DNA from: CAZLKT01 sp964560205
GTDB taxonomy: Bacteria; Pseudomonadota; Alphaproteobacteria; Holosporales; Holosporaceae
NCBI GenBank assembly: GCA_964560205.1
Contig: CAZLKT010000001.1
Span: forward strand, 99,447 to 163,446
Length of the DNA stretch: 64,000 bases
Direction: 5' to 3'
Shown piece by piece: positions 43,765 to 52,151 of the stretch; positions within the stretch are counted from its first letter, which is position 1; each line of letters begins with the position of its first letter. A program made the position numbers and the translations under genes. The notes under the pieces are model-generated. The model was not told the origin of the DNA and ran no database searches. It saw only the letters and a program-made list of their open reading frames with translations.

Positions 43765-44317
43765 ATGAGGTGTGTCTCCATGCTTCCTTTGCCATGAGGA
43801 GTGAAAAATTTTGTAAAAAACTCTCCGATGTTGTGGAAGAAAAAAATCGAACATTTTCCGCGGGAAGGGCATGGTAATCTTCCACCATCACCGTCTCGGG
43901 AGAGTGGTGTGCATATTGCCGAACGCCAGGATATTTTGCTGTGCCACAATCGATAAGCCACCATGTGTCCATGGCAGGAGGCGGCAATGAGGCAATAATC
44001 TTCTCAAGGGATGGACAGAAAAAAAAGGGATTTGTGTCTGTGACAGCAGTGCGAGCATCTCCATAGCCTGCTGCAAGCCCCTCTAAAAGAGCTCTTGTTA
44101 TGCGGAGACCGGTGATGGGGCCAGGTGCCCCCAAGGTGCAAAATCCTTGAGGGCCGTGTTGGTGAATCATTTTTTCTAGAAGACGTGGTAAGATATTATC
44201 TCCACTACGATGGATCTGAGGGGCGGCATCCCATGCAATGCACTGTGGCTCCTCTCCTTCACATATGGCCACTGCTGGATATGGAAACCCCCAAAAAACG
44301 GCCATGCTTTTTTTCAT
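43742..44317 (-). CDS. tsaB: tRNA threonylcarbamoyladenosine biosynthesis protein TsaB
   Basis: 191 residues, weakly conserved. It retains the TsaB-like GAPGPITGLRITRALLEGLA segment, equivalent to GPGSFTGLRIG in other species, in an ASKHA-fold protein. TsaB partners TsaD and TsaE to make t6A37 of tRNAs. Its ATG overlaps the gmk stop by four bases, and its 3' end overlaps convergent PBP1A by 23 bases. The typical N-terminal ILAIDTS is not recognisable (MAVFWGFPYPAVAIC), so this copy is divergent. Confidence 0.7.
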   Translation of the reverse strand: MKKSMAVFWGFPYPAVAICEGEEPQCIAWDAAPQIHRSGDNILPRLLEKMIHQHGPQGFCTLGAPGPITGLRITRALLEGLAAGYGDARTAVTDTNPFFFCPSLEKIIASLPPPAMDTWWLIDCGTAKYPGVRQYAHHSPETVMVEDYHALPAENVRFFSSTTSESFLQNFSLLMAKEAWRHTSSIHGPHS

Positions 44318-44940
44318 GAATTGTCAGATCCTTGGGGAGGAAGCACATTTTGCACAAGAAAGTGGTTGCGAGCAGATTTCAAACGCTCCACAGCCACAAT
44401 ATTCTCTATGGCCCGCACCGTATCTTCTACGCATTCATTGATAATCAGGTACGTATGTTTTGTGCTCTGCTCTATTTCTTTTTGTGCTTCTGCAAAACGG
44501 TGTTCTATGACCTCGGCAGCATCTTGATTTCTTGTAATCAGCCGTTGACGTAAAGTGTCCAGACTGGGGGGGAGAAGAAAGATGCTCACCACGGAGTCTG
44601 GAAAAAAATCCTTGATGATGGTGGCGCCCTTCCAATTCAGGTCTAAAAGCACATCCTTTCCCTGCTTCATTGCTTCATGTAAAAAAGAAACCGGCGTGCC
44701 ATAGTAATGCTGAAAAACTTTTTCATACTCCAAAAAATTTTGTGCTTCAATATGCTTATCAAACTCTTCTTGAGAGACAAAATAATAATCTTGTCCTTGC
44801 ACCTCTTTCTGTCTTGGAGGCCTTGTGGTCATGGAGACAGAAAGCACTATGTGAGCATCTCTTTGAAGAAGTTCTTTGCATACAGTGGTTTTGCCTGTGC
44901 CAGAAGGAGCGGAGATAATAATGAAAAACGGTTTTCTCAT
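44314..44940 (-). CDS. gmk: Guanylate kinase
   Basis: 208 residues from the ATG giving MRKPFFIIISAPSGTGKTT, with the P-loop at 9-18. Other motifs are VSMTTRPPRQKEVQGQDYYF (GMP binding), DVLLDLNWKGA and the lid with RQRLITRNQD. It makes GDP from GMP. In-frame ATGs at 44964 and 45060 would add non-family sequence. tsaB follows with a 4-base overlap. Confidence 0.95.
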   Translation of the reverse strand: MRKPFFIIISAPSGTGKTTVCKELLQRDAHIVLSVSMTTRPPRQKEVQGQDYYFVSQEEFDKHIEAQNFLEYEKVFQHYYGTPVSFLHEAMKQGKDVLLDLNWKGATIIKDFFPDSVVSIFLLPPSLDTLRQRLITRNQDAAEVIEHRFAEAQKEIEQSTKHTYLIINECVEDTVRAIENIVAVERLKSARNHFLVQNVLPPQGSDNS

Positions 44941-45047
44941 AAGGTGCCTTGATAAGAAACGCATAAAAAAATGTTCCCTAAGGATCTCATAAAAGAAGGC
45001 AAAGGAAAAGGTCCTTTTAGATTTGAAAGAAGCGACAGCAGAGTATA

Positions 45048-45076
45048 TTGACAAATTCATCTGCTCCCCCTACCCT
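45048..45076 (+). promoter_or_regulatory. Promoter of tRNA-Phe
   Basis: A perfect -35 (TTGACA, 45048-45053) is 17 bases from TACCCT (45071-45076). Transcription would begin near 45083, five bases before the tRNA. Confidence 0.65.
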
Positions 45077-45087
45077 CATATCTAGAG

Positions 45088-45160
<73 letters not shown>

Positions 45161-45185
45161 CGGAGATGCGTTGCCCCTCCTATTG

Positions 45186-46040
45186 TCACCATTTTTTTCC
45201 GTTTTGAAGCATGCTCAGCATGCGTGAGAGGGAAGAAGGTATGTCCTTGCGGTGAACAATGAGATCGAGGAAGCCATGATCTTTTTGGAACTGTGCTGTT
45301 TGAAAGCCCTCCGGAAGGACTTGTCGTGTGCTTTTCAGCACTCGGGGTCCCGTAAATCCAATAATGGCCTCTGGCTCTGCCAGTAGAATGTCTCCAAGAG
45401 CAGAGAAAGAAGCTGCAACCCCCCCAGTGGTGGGATTTGTCATGAGAGAAAGGAAGGGGATTTTTGCCTCTTTCATCATGAGAGAGGCTAAAATTGTTCG
45501 TGGCATCTGTATGAGAGAAAAGACGCCTTCTTGCATGCGAGCCCCCCCTGATGCAGAAATCACAAGATAGGGAATTCGGCTTTCCAAAGCCTTTTGTGCT
45601 CCCAGCACAATGGCTTCTCCCGCAGCCATTCCCATGGATCCCCCAATAAATTCAAAATTAAAACAGGCCACCATCATGGGCATGCCCTGTACGGATCCCT
45701 GTGCCACCACCACTGCATCCTCCTGAGAGGTGATGCGACGTGCATCTTTCAGCCGGTCTTTGTAGTATTTTTGATCGTGAAATTTCAAAGGATCTACCCG
45801 GACTTTGGGCAGGGGATACGTTGTATAAATGCCATCATCAAAAAGATGTGCCAATCGCGAGAGAATCGGCCATTTCAAGTGATGTTGACAGTAGTGACAC
45901 ACGAAAAGATTTGCCTGAAGCTCTTTTCGATAAAGCATTTTTATGCATCGAGGACATGTTTCCCACAAATTGTCCGGCACCTCTCTCTTTTTTGAAAAAA
46001 ATCTTATCTTGGGTGGAATAAAAGTGGTAAGCCAATTCAC
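45186..46040 (-). CDS. accD: Acetyl-CoA carboxylase carboxyltransferase subunit beta
   Basis: 284 residues. The N-terminal zinc ribbon has CPRCIKMLY and CHYCQHH (four Cys). The carboxyltransferase core has EFIGGSMGMAAGEAIV, YLVISASGGARMQEGVFSL and NPTTGGVAASFSALGD. With AccA it makes malonyl-CoA. I start it at the GTG at 46040 because AGGAGG stands eight bases upstream; upstream in-frame ATG at 46094 would run into tpiA. It lies 22 bases after tpiA on the same strand. Confidence 0.95.
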   Translation of the reverse strand: MNWLTTFIPPKIRFFSKKREVPDNLWETCPRCIKMLYRKELQANLFVCHYCQHHLKWPILSRLAHLFDDGIYTTYPLPKVRVDPLKFHDQKYYKDRLKDARRITSQEDAVVVAQGSVQGMPMMVACFNFEFIGGSMGMAAGEAIVLGAQKALESRIPYLVISASGGARMQEGVFSLIQMPRTILASLMMKEAKIPFLSLMTNPTTGGVAASFSALGDILLAEPEAIIGFTGPRVLKSTRQVLPEGFQTAQFQKDHGFLDLIVHRKDIPSSLSRMLSMLQNGKKW

Positions 46041-46062
46041 TGTGATGCCTCCTGATACAGTT

Positions 46063-46800
46063 TCACGATCTGTCCTCACGGGAGCTGACAGCATGTTTTC
46101 CTACAAGGTGTAAGAAATGCTCCCAAGAAGACGGGGAAAGACTTGCTCGCCCCAAAAGTACGCCTTGAAGCGTTGTATGGGGAAGAATTGTTTCTATAAA
46201 AGTTTCTGTTACGGAGCCCCCATAAAGAATGACAACCTCATCTGTAAAAGCAAGGGATGCAAAATGTCCGCGAATACGAGCAAGAGCATCATTAATATAC
46301 TCTAACGATGGTGGGGTTGTGCTCCCAATTGCCCACAGCGGCTCATAGGCTATGAGAAATGGTGTTTTCATGGTGGCGGGAAAGATTTTCTTTAACTGTT
46401 CATCCAAAAGAGCAAAATTCCCCTTTTCTGATTCTCCCACACAGATAATGGGACACAACCCAGCTTTTTGTGCCACCGAAACCTTTGCTACCACGGTGGA
46501 GAGGTCATCCTTTCTTTCGGCATGTCCTACTAAGACGTATGTGCATCCACAATCCTGTAGCATAGAGCCACACACCTCCCCCGTGTGTGCCCCCACTTCG
46601 TGAGCAGAAAGATCTTGAGCGCCAAGGGCATAATTTTTCTTGTGGGCAGTGATGGCGTCTCCCACGTGAGAGATATAAGGGTAGGGTGGACAGAGAACCG
46701 GCGATACTCCGTGGGGTACGCTTTGTGAAGAAAGAGACCGGAAAAAAACACTGACGAACTCTTGAGAGCCATTCATTTTCCAGTTACCAATAACCCACAT
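46063..46800 (-). CDS. tpiA: Triosephosphate isomerase
   Basis: 245 residues. N-terminal substrate loop is IGNWKMNG, the histidine motif VLVGHAERKDD, the catalytic glutamate segment IAYEPLWAIGSTTPPS and the phosphate-binding YGGSV. It interconverts DHAP and GAP. ATG at 46800 is chosen; ATG at 46824 is possible but begins two bases from tRNA-Lys. The loop after WAIG differs slightly from the usual TGK. Confidence 0.95.
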   Translation of the reverse strand: MWVIGNWKMNGSQEFVSVFFRSLSSQSVPHGVSPVLCPPYPYISHVGDAITAHKKNYALGAQDLSAHEVGAHTGEVCGSMLQDCGCTYVLVGHAERKDDLSTVVAKVSVAQKAGLCPIICVGESEKGNFALLDEQLKKIFPATMKTPFLIAYEPLWAIGSTTPPSLEYINDALARIRGHFASLAFTDEVVILYGGSVTETFIETILPHTTLQGVLLGRASLSPSSWEHFLHLVGKHAVSSREDRS

Positions 46801-46825
46801 ATGCAAGTCTTGAACCTCCATCATG

Positions 46826-46898
46826 CAGGCTCGACAGGATTCGAACCTGTGACACCCTGATTAAAAGTCAGGTGCTCTACCAACTGAGCTACGAGCCC
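46826..46898 (-). tRNA. tRNA-Lys (TTT)
   Basis: 73 nt. D arm TAGCTCAGTTGGTAGAGC, anticodon stem-loop CTGAC-TTTTAAT-CAG region with anticodon TTT, T loop GGTTCGAATCC, acceptor GGGCTCG/CGAGCCT with a terminal G-U pair, discriminator G. CCA not encoded. tpiA follows closely on the same strand. Confidence 0.95.
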
Positions 46899-46908
46899 AC
46901 GAACCAAA

Positions 46909-46937
46909 ATCTTATCTCTTTTCTCAGAAAGAATCAA
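46909..46937 (-). promoter_or_regulatory. Promoter of tRNA-Lys (and probably tpiA-accD)
   Basis: On the minus strand, TTGATT (46937-46932) and TAAGAT (46914-46909) are 17 bases apart. The start would be about 4 bases before the tRNA. Confidence 0.55.
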
Positions 46938-47000
46938 TGGATCCGAGAGATATTTCTGCATCCAGAAAATACATTCAAGAGAAAAAAATCATCATGGCCA

Positions 47001-47234
47001 CTAAAGATTTTCCATTCTTTCAAGAAGTTGGAGGAGCTCTTCATCAGAAAGGGCTGCCAGTGATTTTTTCATGGTGTCATCAGAGGGGGGCTTTCCAGAG
47101 AAAAATCCATGGATTTTTGCCGAAATTTCCTTGGCTTTCAATGCGACAGAGAGATTATCCTTTTCCATGGCTTTGCGGAAAATTTTTTCTAAATCCTCCA
47201 GAAGCATGTCTTTTACAGACAAGAAATCTTTCAT
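47001..47234 (-). CDS. Small helical acidic/basic protein, unknown (77 residues)
   Basis: Composition and codon pattern look genuine. An amphipathic helix (DLEKIFRKAMEKDNLSVALK) continues as AKEISAKIHGFFSG, then DEELLQLLERMENL. The ALKAKEISAKIHGFF pattern faintly recalls the DNA-binding/oligomer helices of phage small terminase-like proteins, but I would not assign it. No signal peptide. No strong ribosome site before the ATG at 47234; an ATG at 47207 is possible. It sits between tRNA-Lys and trkA. Confidence 0.5.
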   Translation of the reverse strand: MKDFLSVKDMLLEDLEKIFRKAMEKDNLSVALKAKEISAKIHGFFSGKPPSDDTMKKSLAALSDEELLQLLERMENL

Positions 47235-47304
47235 AGCGGTGTGGTGCTCAAAAATTTCTTACATTCTTATCATAAAGAAAAAAGATGATTTTTGAAAGTT
47301 TTTA

Positions 47305-47333
47305 TTGATTTTTTAGAACTTTTACGATAGAAT
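47305..47333 (+). promoter_or_regulatory. Promoter of trkA
   Basis: TTGATT (47305-47310) and TAGAAT (47328-47333) with a 17-base spacer. A start near 47340 leaves a 20-base leader holding GTGAGG before the trkA ATG. Confidence 0.6.
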
Positions 47334-47360
47334 TCTTCTTATGTAGGTGAGGTGTCTTGT

Positions 47361-48707
47361 ATGAGAATTTTTTTGTGTGGTGCAGGGCAGGTGGGGGAGA
47401 ATCTTGCGAAGGCTCTGTCCCCGTATTATGAAATTATCCTTATCGATAAAGATGGGGGAATGCTTTCGTCTATTCAAGAGACTTGTGATATCCAGGTGAT
47501 AAAGGGCAATGCTTCTGATCCAGGTGTGTTGCAAAAAGCCCAACTTGGTTCAGAGGATTTTGTGGTGGCAGTGACAGAAAATGATGATGTGAATCTCATG
47601 ATCTGTATGATTGCGAAGAAATTTTTTCACGCATCCTTCACGGCGGCACGCATGAGATGTGGGAGTTTTTTTGAACCAGAATGGCAGCAAGAGCTGAAAA
47701 AGAACCTTCAGCTTGACGCGATTCTTTCCCCTGAAAGAGATGCGGCTCAAGGAATTTTAGAAAGTCTCAGAGTGCCAAGTGCATTTGACTCCAAGCTCAT
47801 CGCGAAAGACTCCCTTCAGCTTTTGGGCATTCAAATCCATAAGGATTGTCCTTTTATTGGAAAAACCATTGGAGATATTAAGAAAAACTTTGCATCATAT
47901 CCTGTGAAAATTCTCCGTCTCATTGGCCCATATACGACAACTTTTCCTCAAGACGAGGATGAGGTTTTGAAGAATTACGCTCTTTATCTTGTGGTGGAAA
48001 AAGAATATACAACAGATGTAATGAAGCACTTTGGGTATTCGGATGGGTCTTCAAAGAAAATCCTCTTTTTTGGTACTTCTCTCATAAGTCAATATGTCTT
48101 GGAGCAGCTGTACAAAGAGGGAGGCCATAAAATTATTGTCATTGAAGAAGAGAAGAAGAATATTGAAAACATAGCTCCTCTTTTCCCGCAGGTTCTATTT
48201 CTTCATGGAAGCCCCTTGAATCCAGAGCTTTTAAAAGAGGCGGGGATTCAAGATATCTCCTATGCTTTGGCGCTGACGTTGGATGATACCGTGAATGTGC
48301 TTTCTTCGCTTATGGCATACAGCTATGGAGTAAAACACCCTGTGACGCTTTTGCAACGAGGGGGGTATTTATCGTCTCTTTTTGCCCTTGGTATTGAGAA
48401 GATGATTCATCCTTCTCAGCTTGTCATTGCCTATTTGGTGCACAGCATGAGCAAAAACTTTATGCGCACCTTTTATCCCCTGGAAGGCGAGCAAACAGGC
48501 ATATTTCTGGAGCTTTTTGTTCATTCAAAAGCGCGTGTGGTGGGCATGGAGCATCATGCCGTGGAGAGCGAGACCATTCATATTATTGCCATTATTCGAG
48601 AGGAGAAAATCATCTGGCAACCCAAGAATTTTCTTGCAGAGGATATCGTCCTCATGATTATTTTTACCGATGGTTATGAGAAAATGATGAGTCTTTTTAA
48701 GCCATAG
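47361..48707 (+). CDS. trkA: Trk potassium uptake system NAD-binding protein TrkA
   Basis: 448 residues with two RCK-N/RCK-C repeats. First Rossmann: MRIFLCGAGQVGENLAKAL with acidic end IILIDKD. Second: ILFFGTSLISQYVLEQL with IIVIEEE. TrkA gates the TrkH/G K+ channel from the cytosol. The first motif is the canonical GxGxxG; the second is degenerate (GTSLIS). trkH is not in the window. The ATG at 47361 is preferred over GTG 47352. Confidence 0.92.
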   Translation: MRIFLCGAGQVGENLAKALSPYYEIILIDKDGGMLSSIQETCDIQVIKGNASDPGVLQKAQLGSEDFVVAVTENDDVNLMICMIAKKFFHASFTAARMRCGSFFEPEWQQELKKNLQLDAILSPERDAAQGILESLRVPSAFDSKLIAKDSLQLLGIQIHKDCPFIGKTIGDIKKNFASYPVKILRLIGPYTTTFPQDEDEVLKNYALYLVVEKEYTTDVMKHFGYSDGSSKKILFFGTSLISQYVLEQLYKEGGHKIIVIEEEKKNIENIAPLFPQVLFLHGSPLNPELLKEAGIQDISYALALTLDDTVNVLSSLMAYSYGVKHPVTLLQRGGYLSSLFALGIEKMIHPSQLVIAYLVHSMSKNFMRTFYPLEGEQTGIFLELFVHSKARVVGMEHHAVESETIHIIAIIREEKIIWQPKNFLAEDIVLMIIFTDGYEKMMSLFKP

Positions 48708-48776
48708 AATTTCTTGAAGCCGAAGCGTGTTTTTTGTGGTACAATGCCGGTGTGATTCACCCCCTTTGTTGTGCGC

Positions 48777-50036
48777 ATGGTACGGTCTCTTCTGAAGAAA
48801 ACTGATTTTTTGGGACGAACATGGAAGGAGCGAAGGGTTTTTCTGACGCTTTTCGGCATGGGATTTTCCAGTGGTGTGCCCTTTGCCCTCATGCTTTTTA
48901 CCCTTAATTTTTGGCTCTATGAACAGGGCATTTCTTTTTCTTCCATGGGATGGCTTGCATGGACGTCTTTGCCCTACACCTTGAAGTTTTTTTTAAGTTT
49001 CTTTGTGGATTTTTGTCCTATTCCCTATGTGACAAAATCCATGGGGATGCATCGTGGGTGGGCATTGGTGGTTCAGATACAGATGATGGTGCTTTTTGGA
49101 GGGTTAGGATTTTTACATCCATCAACGTCCTGGGTGATTTTTATGTGTATGTGTTGTTGGATTTATTTCTGTGCGGCATTTCAGGATATTGCTCTGGAGT
49201 CTTATCGTGCAGAAATCACCACCGCCAGTAATCAGAGCATAAGTGCAGCAGCAAGCTCCATGGGATTTCGTACGGGCCTGTGGGGTGGCACGTATGTTCC
49301 ATTACAGATAGCTCATTATTTTTCTTGGCATGTGGCTTTTTGGTGTATGGGGGGGCTTATGGTGGTAGGAGTGTGTAGTACGTTGTTCAGTCGTTCTCCA
49401 TCATCACAAAAAAATGAAAAACCACGAGAGTGGGCGGCCTTTCTCGTGACCTTGATGAAAAAAAATGTGACATCATCTTCTTTTTTGTGGATTGTGTTTT
49501 TGCTTTTTTCCTACAAATGGTCGGATGTTTTTTGTCGATCTATGATGGGACCATTTTTTCTGAAAATGGGGTATAGCAAAGAACTCACTGCTCATGTGGA
49601 TAAATTTTTAGGGCTTTTCGCCTCATTGGCAGGCAGTTTTTTGGGGGGATGGGTCATTAATGTCATGAATATTCCAAAAGCTTTTATGATATGGAGTGTT
49701 GTACAGGCGGTGGCGTGGGCTTTGTGGATTCCCCATGAGTGGATGGGGTATTCGGTGGAAATATTTACGGCGAACATCGTGGTCATGAATTTTTCAGGAG
49801 GCATGGGAAACACAGTGCTTTTAGCATATCTTTCCTCTTTGTGTCATAAGCCAGGTACGGCCGTAAAGTATGCATTTATTTCCTCTGTGGGATCTTTGGG
49901 GCGCATTGGGGCCAGCTTTACTGCAGGCTTTGTGGCAGGGATGTGGCCTCTCTTTTTTACATGTGGAAGCATATTATGTCTTCTGACATGTGTTCTTGCA
50001 TGGAAAAAAACACCCCTTAAACAAAAAATTCAGTGA
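48777..50036 (+). CDS. AmpG-like MFS permease (muropeptide)
   Basis: 419 residues and about 12 membrane segments. The start FGMGFSSGVPFALMLFTLNF and LAWTSLPYTLKFFLSFFVD match the AmpG family, which imports anhydro-muropeptides for cell-wall recycling. Later FQDIALESYRAEI corresponds to the DALAVD-type motif of the family. It could also be a nucleotide or other MFS carrier of host-associated bacteria. ATG at 48777 chosen; GTG 48771 also open. Confidence 0.8.
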   Translation: MVRSLLKKTDFLGRTWKERRVFLTLFGMGFSSGVPFALMLFTLNFWLYEQGISFSSMGWLAWTSLPYTLKFFLSFFVDFCPIPYVTKSMGMHRGWALVVQIQMMVLFGGLGFLHPSTSWVIFMCMCCWIYFCAAFQDIALESYRAEITTASNQSISAAASSMGFRTGLWGGTYVPLQIAHYFSWHVAFWCMGGLMVVGVCSTLFSRSPSSQKNEKPREWAAFLVTLMKKNVTSSSFLWIVFLLFSYKWSDVFCRSMMGPFFLKMGYSKELTAHVDKFLGLFASLAGSFLGGWVINVMNIPKAFMIWSVVQAVAWALWIPHEWMGYSVEIFTANIVVMNFSGGMGNTVLLAYLSSLCHKPGTAVKYAFISSVGSLGRIGASFTAGFVAGMWPLFFTCGSILCLLTCVLAWKKTPLKQKIQ

Positions 50037-50063
50037 ACTGCCTCTTTGTGATACATCTGATAT

Positions 50064-50819
50064 TCAGAAGGTATGGTGAGGGGGGTACTCGATTTTTTCC
50101 AAATAAAGGCCCCAGGGTGGTGCAGTGCGCACCTCAGGAGAAGATTTTTTTGCATTGAGGATTTTTTGTATATGTTGTGGCTCCCATTTTCCTCGTCCCA
50201 CATGCACCAAAGCTCCCACCATCATGCGCACCTGGTGATGAAGGAATGATCGTGCTCGTGTGTGTATGAGTATAAGATGTTTTTCCTGGGTGACATTCAA
50301 GACATCTAAGGTGCGCACGGGAGAAGATGCTTGACATCGGGCGCATCGAAAACCTGAAAAATCATGGGTACCCACAAAGTATGTTGCAGCCTCTTGCATG
50401 GCAGAAATATTCATCTCATATGGCACCCACCACGAGCGGTTTTTTTCCAGAGGGCTCGGTGTGTCTCGAGGAAAAATCCTATAGATATAGGAGCGACTGA
50501 TGGCAGAAAATCGACAATGAAATTCAGGGGGAATATAAAAAGCACGTACGACGGTAATGCCTGACGATCTGAGATAAAAATTCATTGCGCTGCGCAAAAT
50601 ATGTGGAGGAAAATCTTTCAAGAGCTCCACATGGGCCACCTGACCCAAAGCATGAACCCCTCTATCTGTACGCCCTGATCCCCATACGATGACTCGCTCC
50701 TGACAAAGGAGAAAAAATGCTTCCTGCAACGCACCTTGTACTGTGGGAATTTCAGGTTGCCATTGCCAGCCAGAGAAAAACATCCCATCATACTCTATAA
50801 CAAGACCGTAACGAGGCAT
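50064..50819 (-). CDS. truA: tRNA pseudouridine(38-40) synthase TruA
   Basis: 251 residues. Starts MPRYGLVIEYDGMFFSGWQ, with the catalytic aspartate in GSGRTDRGVHALGQVAHVEL, and later FHCRFSAISRSYIYRI and FLHHQVRMMVGALVHVG. It modifies the anticodon arm of several tRNAs. The start codon is only six bases from that of divergent folC, so its promoter must lie inside folC's coding sequence, or the reverse. Confidence 0.95.
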   Translation of the reverse strand: MPRYGLVIEYDGMFFSGWQWQPEIPTVQGALQEAFFLLCQERVIVWGSGRTDRGVHALGQVAHVELLKDFPPHILRSAMNFYLRSSGITVVRAFYIPPEFHCRFSAISRSYIYRIFPRDTPSPLEKNRSWWVPYEMNISAMQEAATYFVGTHDFSGFRCARCQASSPVRTLDVLNVTQEKHLILIHTRARSFLHHQVRMMVGALVHVGRGKWEPQHIQKILNAKKSSPEVRTAPPWGLYLEKIEYPPHHTF

Positions 50820-50825
50820 ACACCC

Positions 50826-52151
50826 ATGGATTCTCACACGCTCCTGGAGAGGATATCACGCTTTCATGGTCATCACCAGGGGGCCATTACTTTGGCTCCC
50901 ATGGAAAAGCTTTTGAGCAAACTTGGTCATCCGGAAAAAAAATGTCCTCCAGTTATCCACGTGGCGGGCACAAATGGAAAGGGATCTGTCACGGCTTTTC
51001 TGAAAAGTTGTCTGGAGCATGCTGGTCTCCGTGTCCATCGTTTTACATCACCACATCTTTTTTCTTATACAGAGCGTATCGAAATCTATGGTGTTCCCAT
51101 AGAGTCTGGAAAACTTGAGCATTATTTGGATGTGTGTGCAGAGCTTTTGCCCGTTCTGGATATTTCCCTTTTTGAAGCCCTCACTGCCAGTGCATTTTTG
51201 GCATTTTCTGAGCATACTGCGGATATGGTTATCATGGAGGTGGGGCTTGGGGGCATATGGGATGCAACCAATTGTGTTACCACCACGTGCGTTTCTGTGG
51301 TGACGTCCGTCTCTAAGGATCATGTACACATATTGGGGCCAGAGCTCACAGATATTGCACGCAACAAGGCAGGAATTATGCGTCCCAAAGTTCCTTGCGT
51401 GATTTCTCCACAGTCTCCTGAGGTGATGGATGTTTTCCTCCATGAAGCTGCGCAAAAAGAGACCCCACTTTTTTTGTATGAAAGGGACTGGGAGGTTACC
51501 ATTGGTCACCATGGTTTTGTGCTCACACATGGAGAAGAAAGTTTCCAGTATCCGTTGCCAGGGCTTTTGGGAGAGCATCAAATTTTCAATGGGGCCACGG
51601 CCATTATGGCTTTAAAAAAACAGAATGTGCATCCCATGGCTGAAGAGCATCTCTGTGCCGGCGTGAGAAATGTGGTGTGGGCAGGTCGATTGGAGCGGTT
51701 GTCATCTGGGGTTCTGACAAGGCGCTTTCCTGGGTGGGAGCTATGGATTGATGGAGCGCATAATGAGGGTGGCGCTTCTGCTCTGGGAAAATATGCCCTG
51801 GATCATTGGCAGAAGGATCCAAAGAAGGAGCCTCTTATCATTGTTCTCAGCATTGGGAAAAAAAAAGACAGTGAGGAGGTTATGAAAATTTTGTCTCCTG
51901 TGGCTCAAGTTCTTTGTTTTATAGATGCTCCAGATCCTCGTCATGCATTTATTCCCGAGGAGGTATTGGAGCAACAAGCAGAGGATCTGGAGGTTTCCTG
52001 CCCTCTCTTTTCCTATGCCACCATAGAAGATTTTTTATCTCGAGCTCCCATGGAGCTTCCTGATTTTCCTTTCTGTCGCATTCTTTTTTGTGGATCTCTC
52101 TACAGTATTGCGGCTGTGCGCCATTATAATACGTATGGAACACCAGTATGA
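50826..52151 (+). CDS. folC: Folylpolyglutamate synthase / dihydrofolate synthase
   Basis: 441 residues. Mur ligase-type ATP-binding loop HVAGTNGKGSVTAFLKS, then FTSPHLFSYTERI, MEVGLGGIWDATNCV, DHVHILGPELTDIARNKAGI and the C-terminal WIDGAHNEGGASAL. It adds glutamates to folates. Start MDSHTLLERISRFH matches the family. It overlaps the next gene by four bases. accD, a common upstream neighbour in alphaproteobacteria, is about 5 kb away. Confidence 0.94.
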   Translation: MDSHTLLERISRFHGHHQGAITLAPMEKLLSKLGHPEKKCPPVIHVAGTNGKGSVTAFLKSCLEHAGLRVHRFTSPHLFSYTERIEIYGVPIESGKLEHYLDVCAELLPVLDISLFEALTASAFLAFSEHTADMVIMEVGLGGIWDATNCVTTTCVSVVTSVSKDHVHILGPELTDIARNKAGIMRPKVPCVISPQSPEVMDVFLHEAAQKETPLFLYERDWEVTIGHHGFVLTHGEESFQYPLPGLLGEHQIFNGATAIMALKKQNVHPMAEEHLCAGVRNVVWAGRLERLSSGVLTRRFPGWELWIDGAHNEGGASALGKYALDHWQKDPKKEPLIIVLSIGKKKDSEEVMKILSPVAQVLCFIDAPDPRHAFIPEEVLEQQAEDLEVSCPLFSYATIEDFLSRAPMELPDFPFCRILFCGSLYSIAAVRHYNTYGTPV

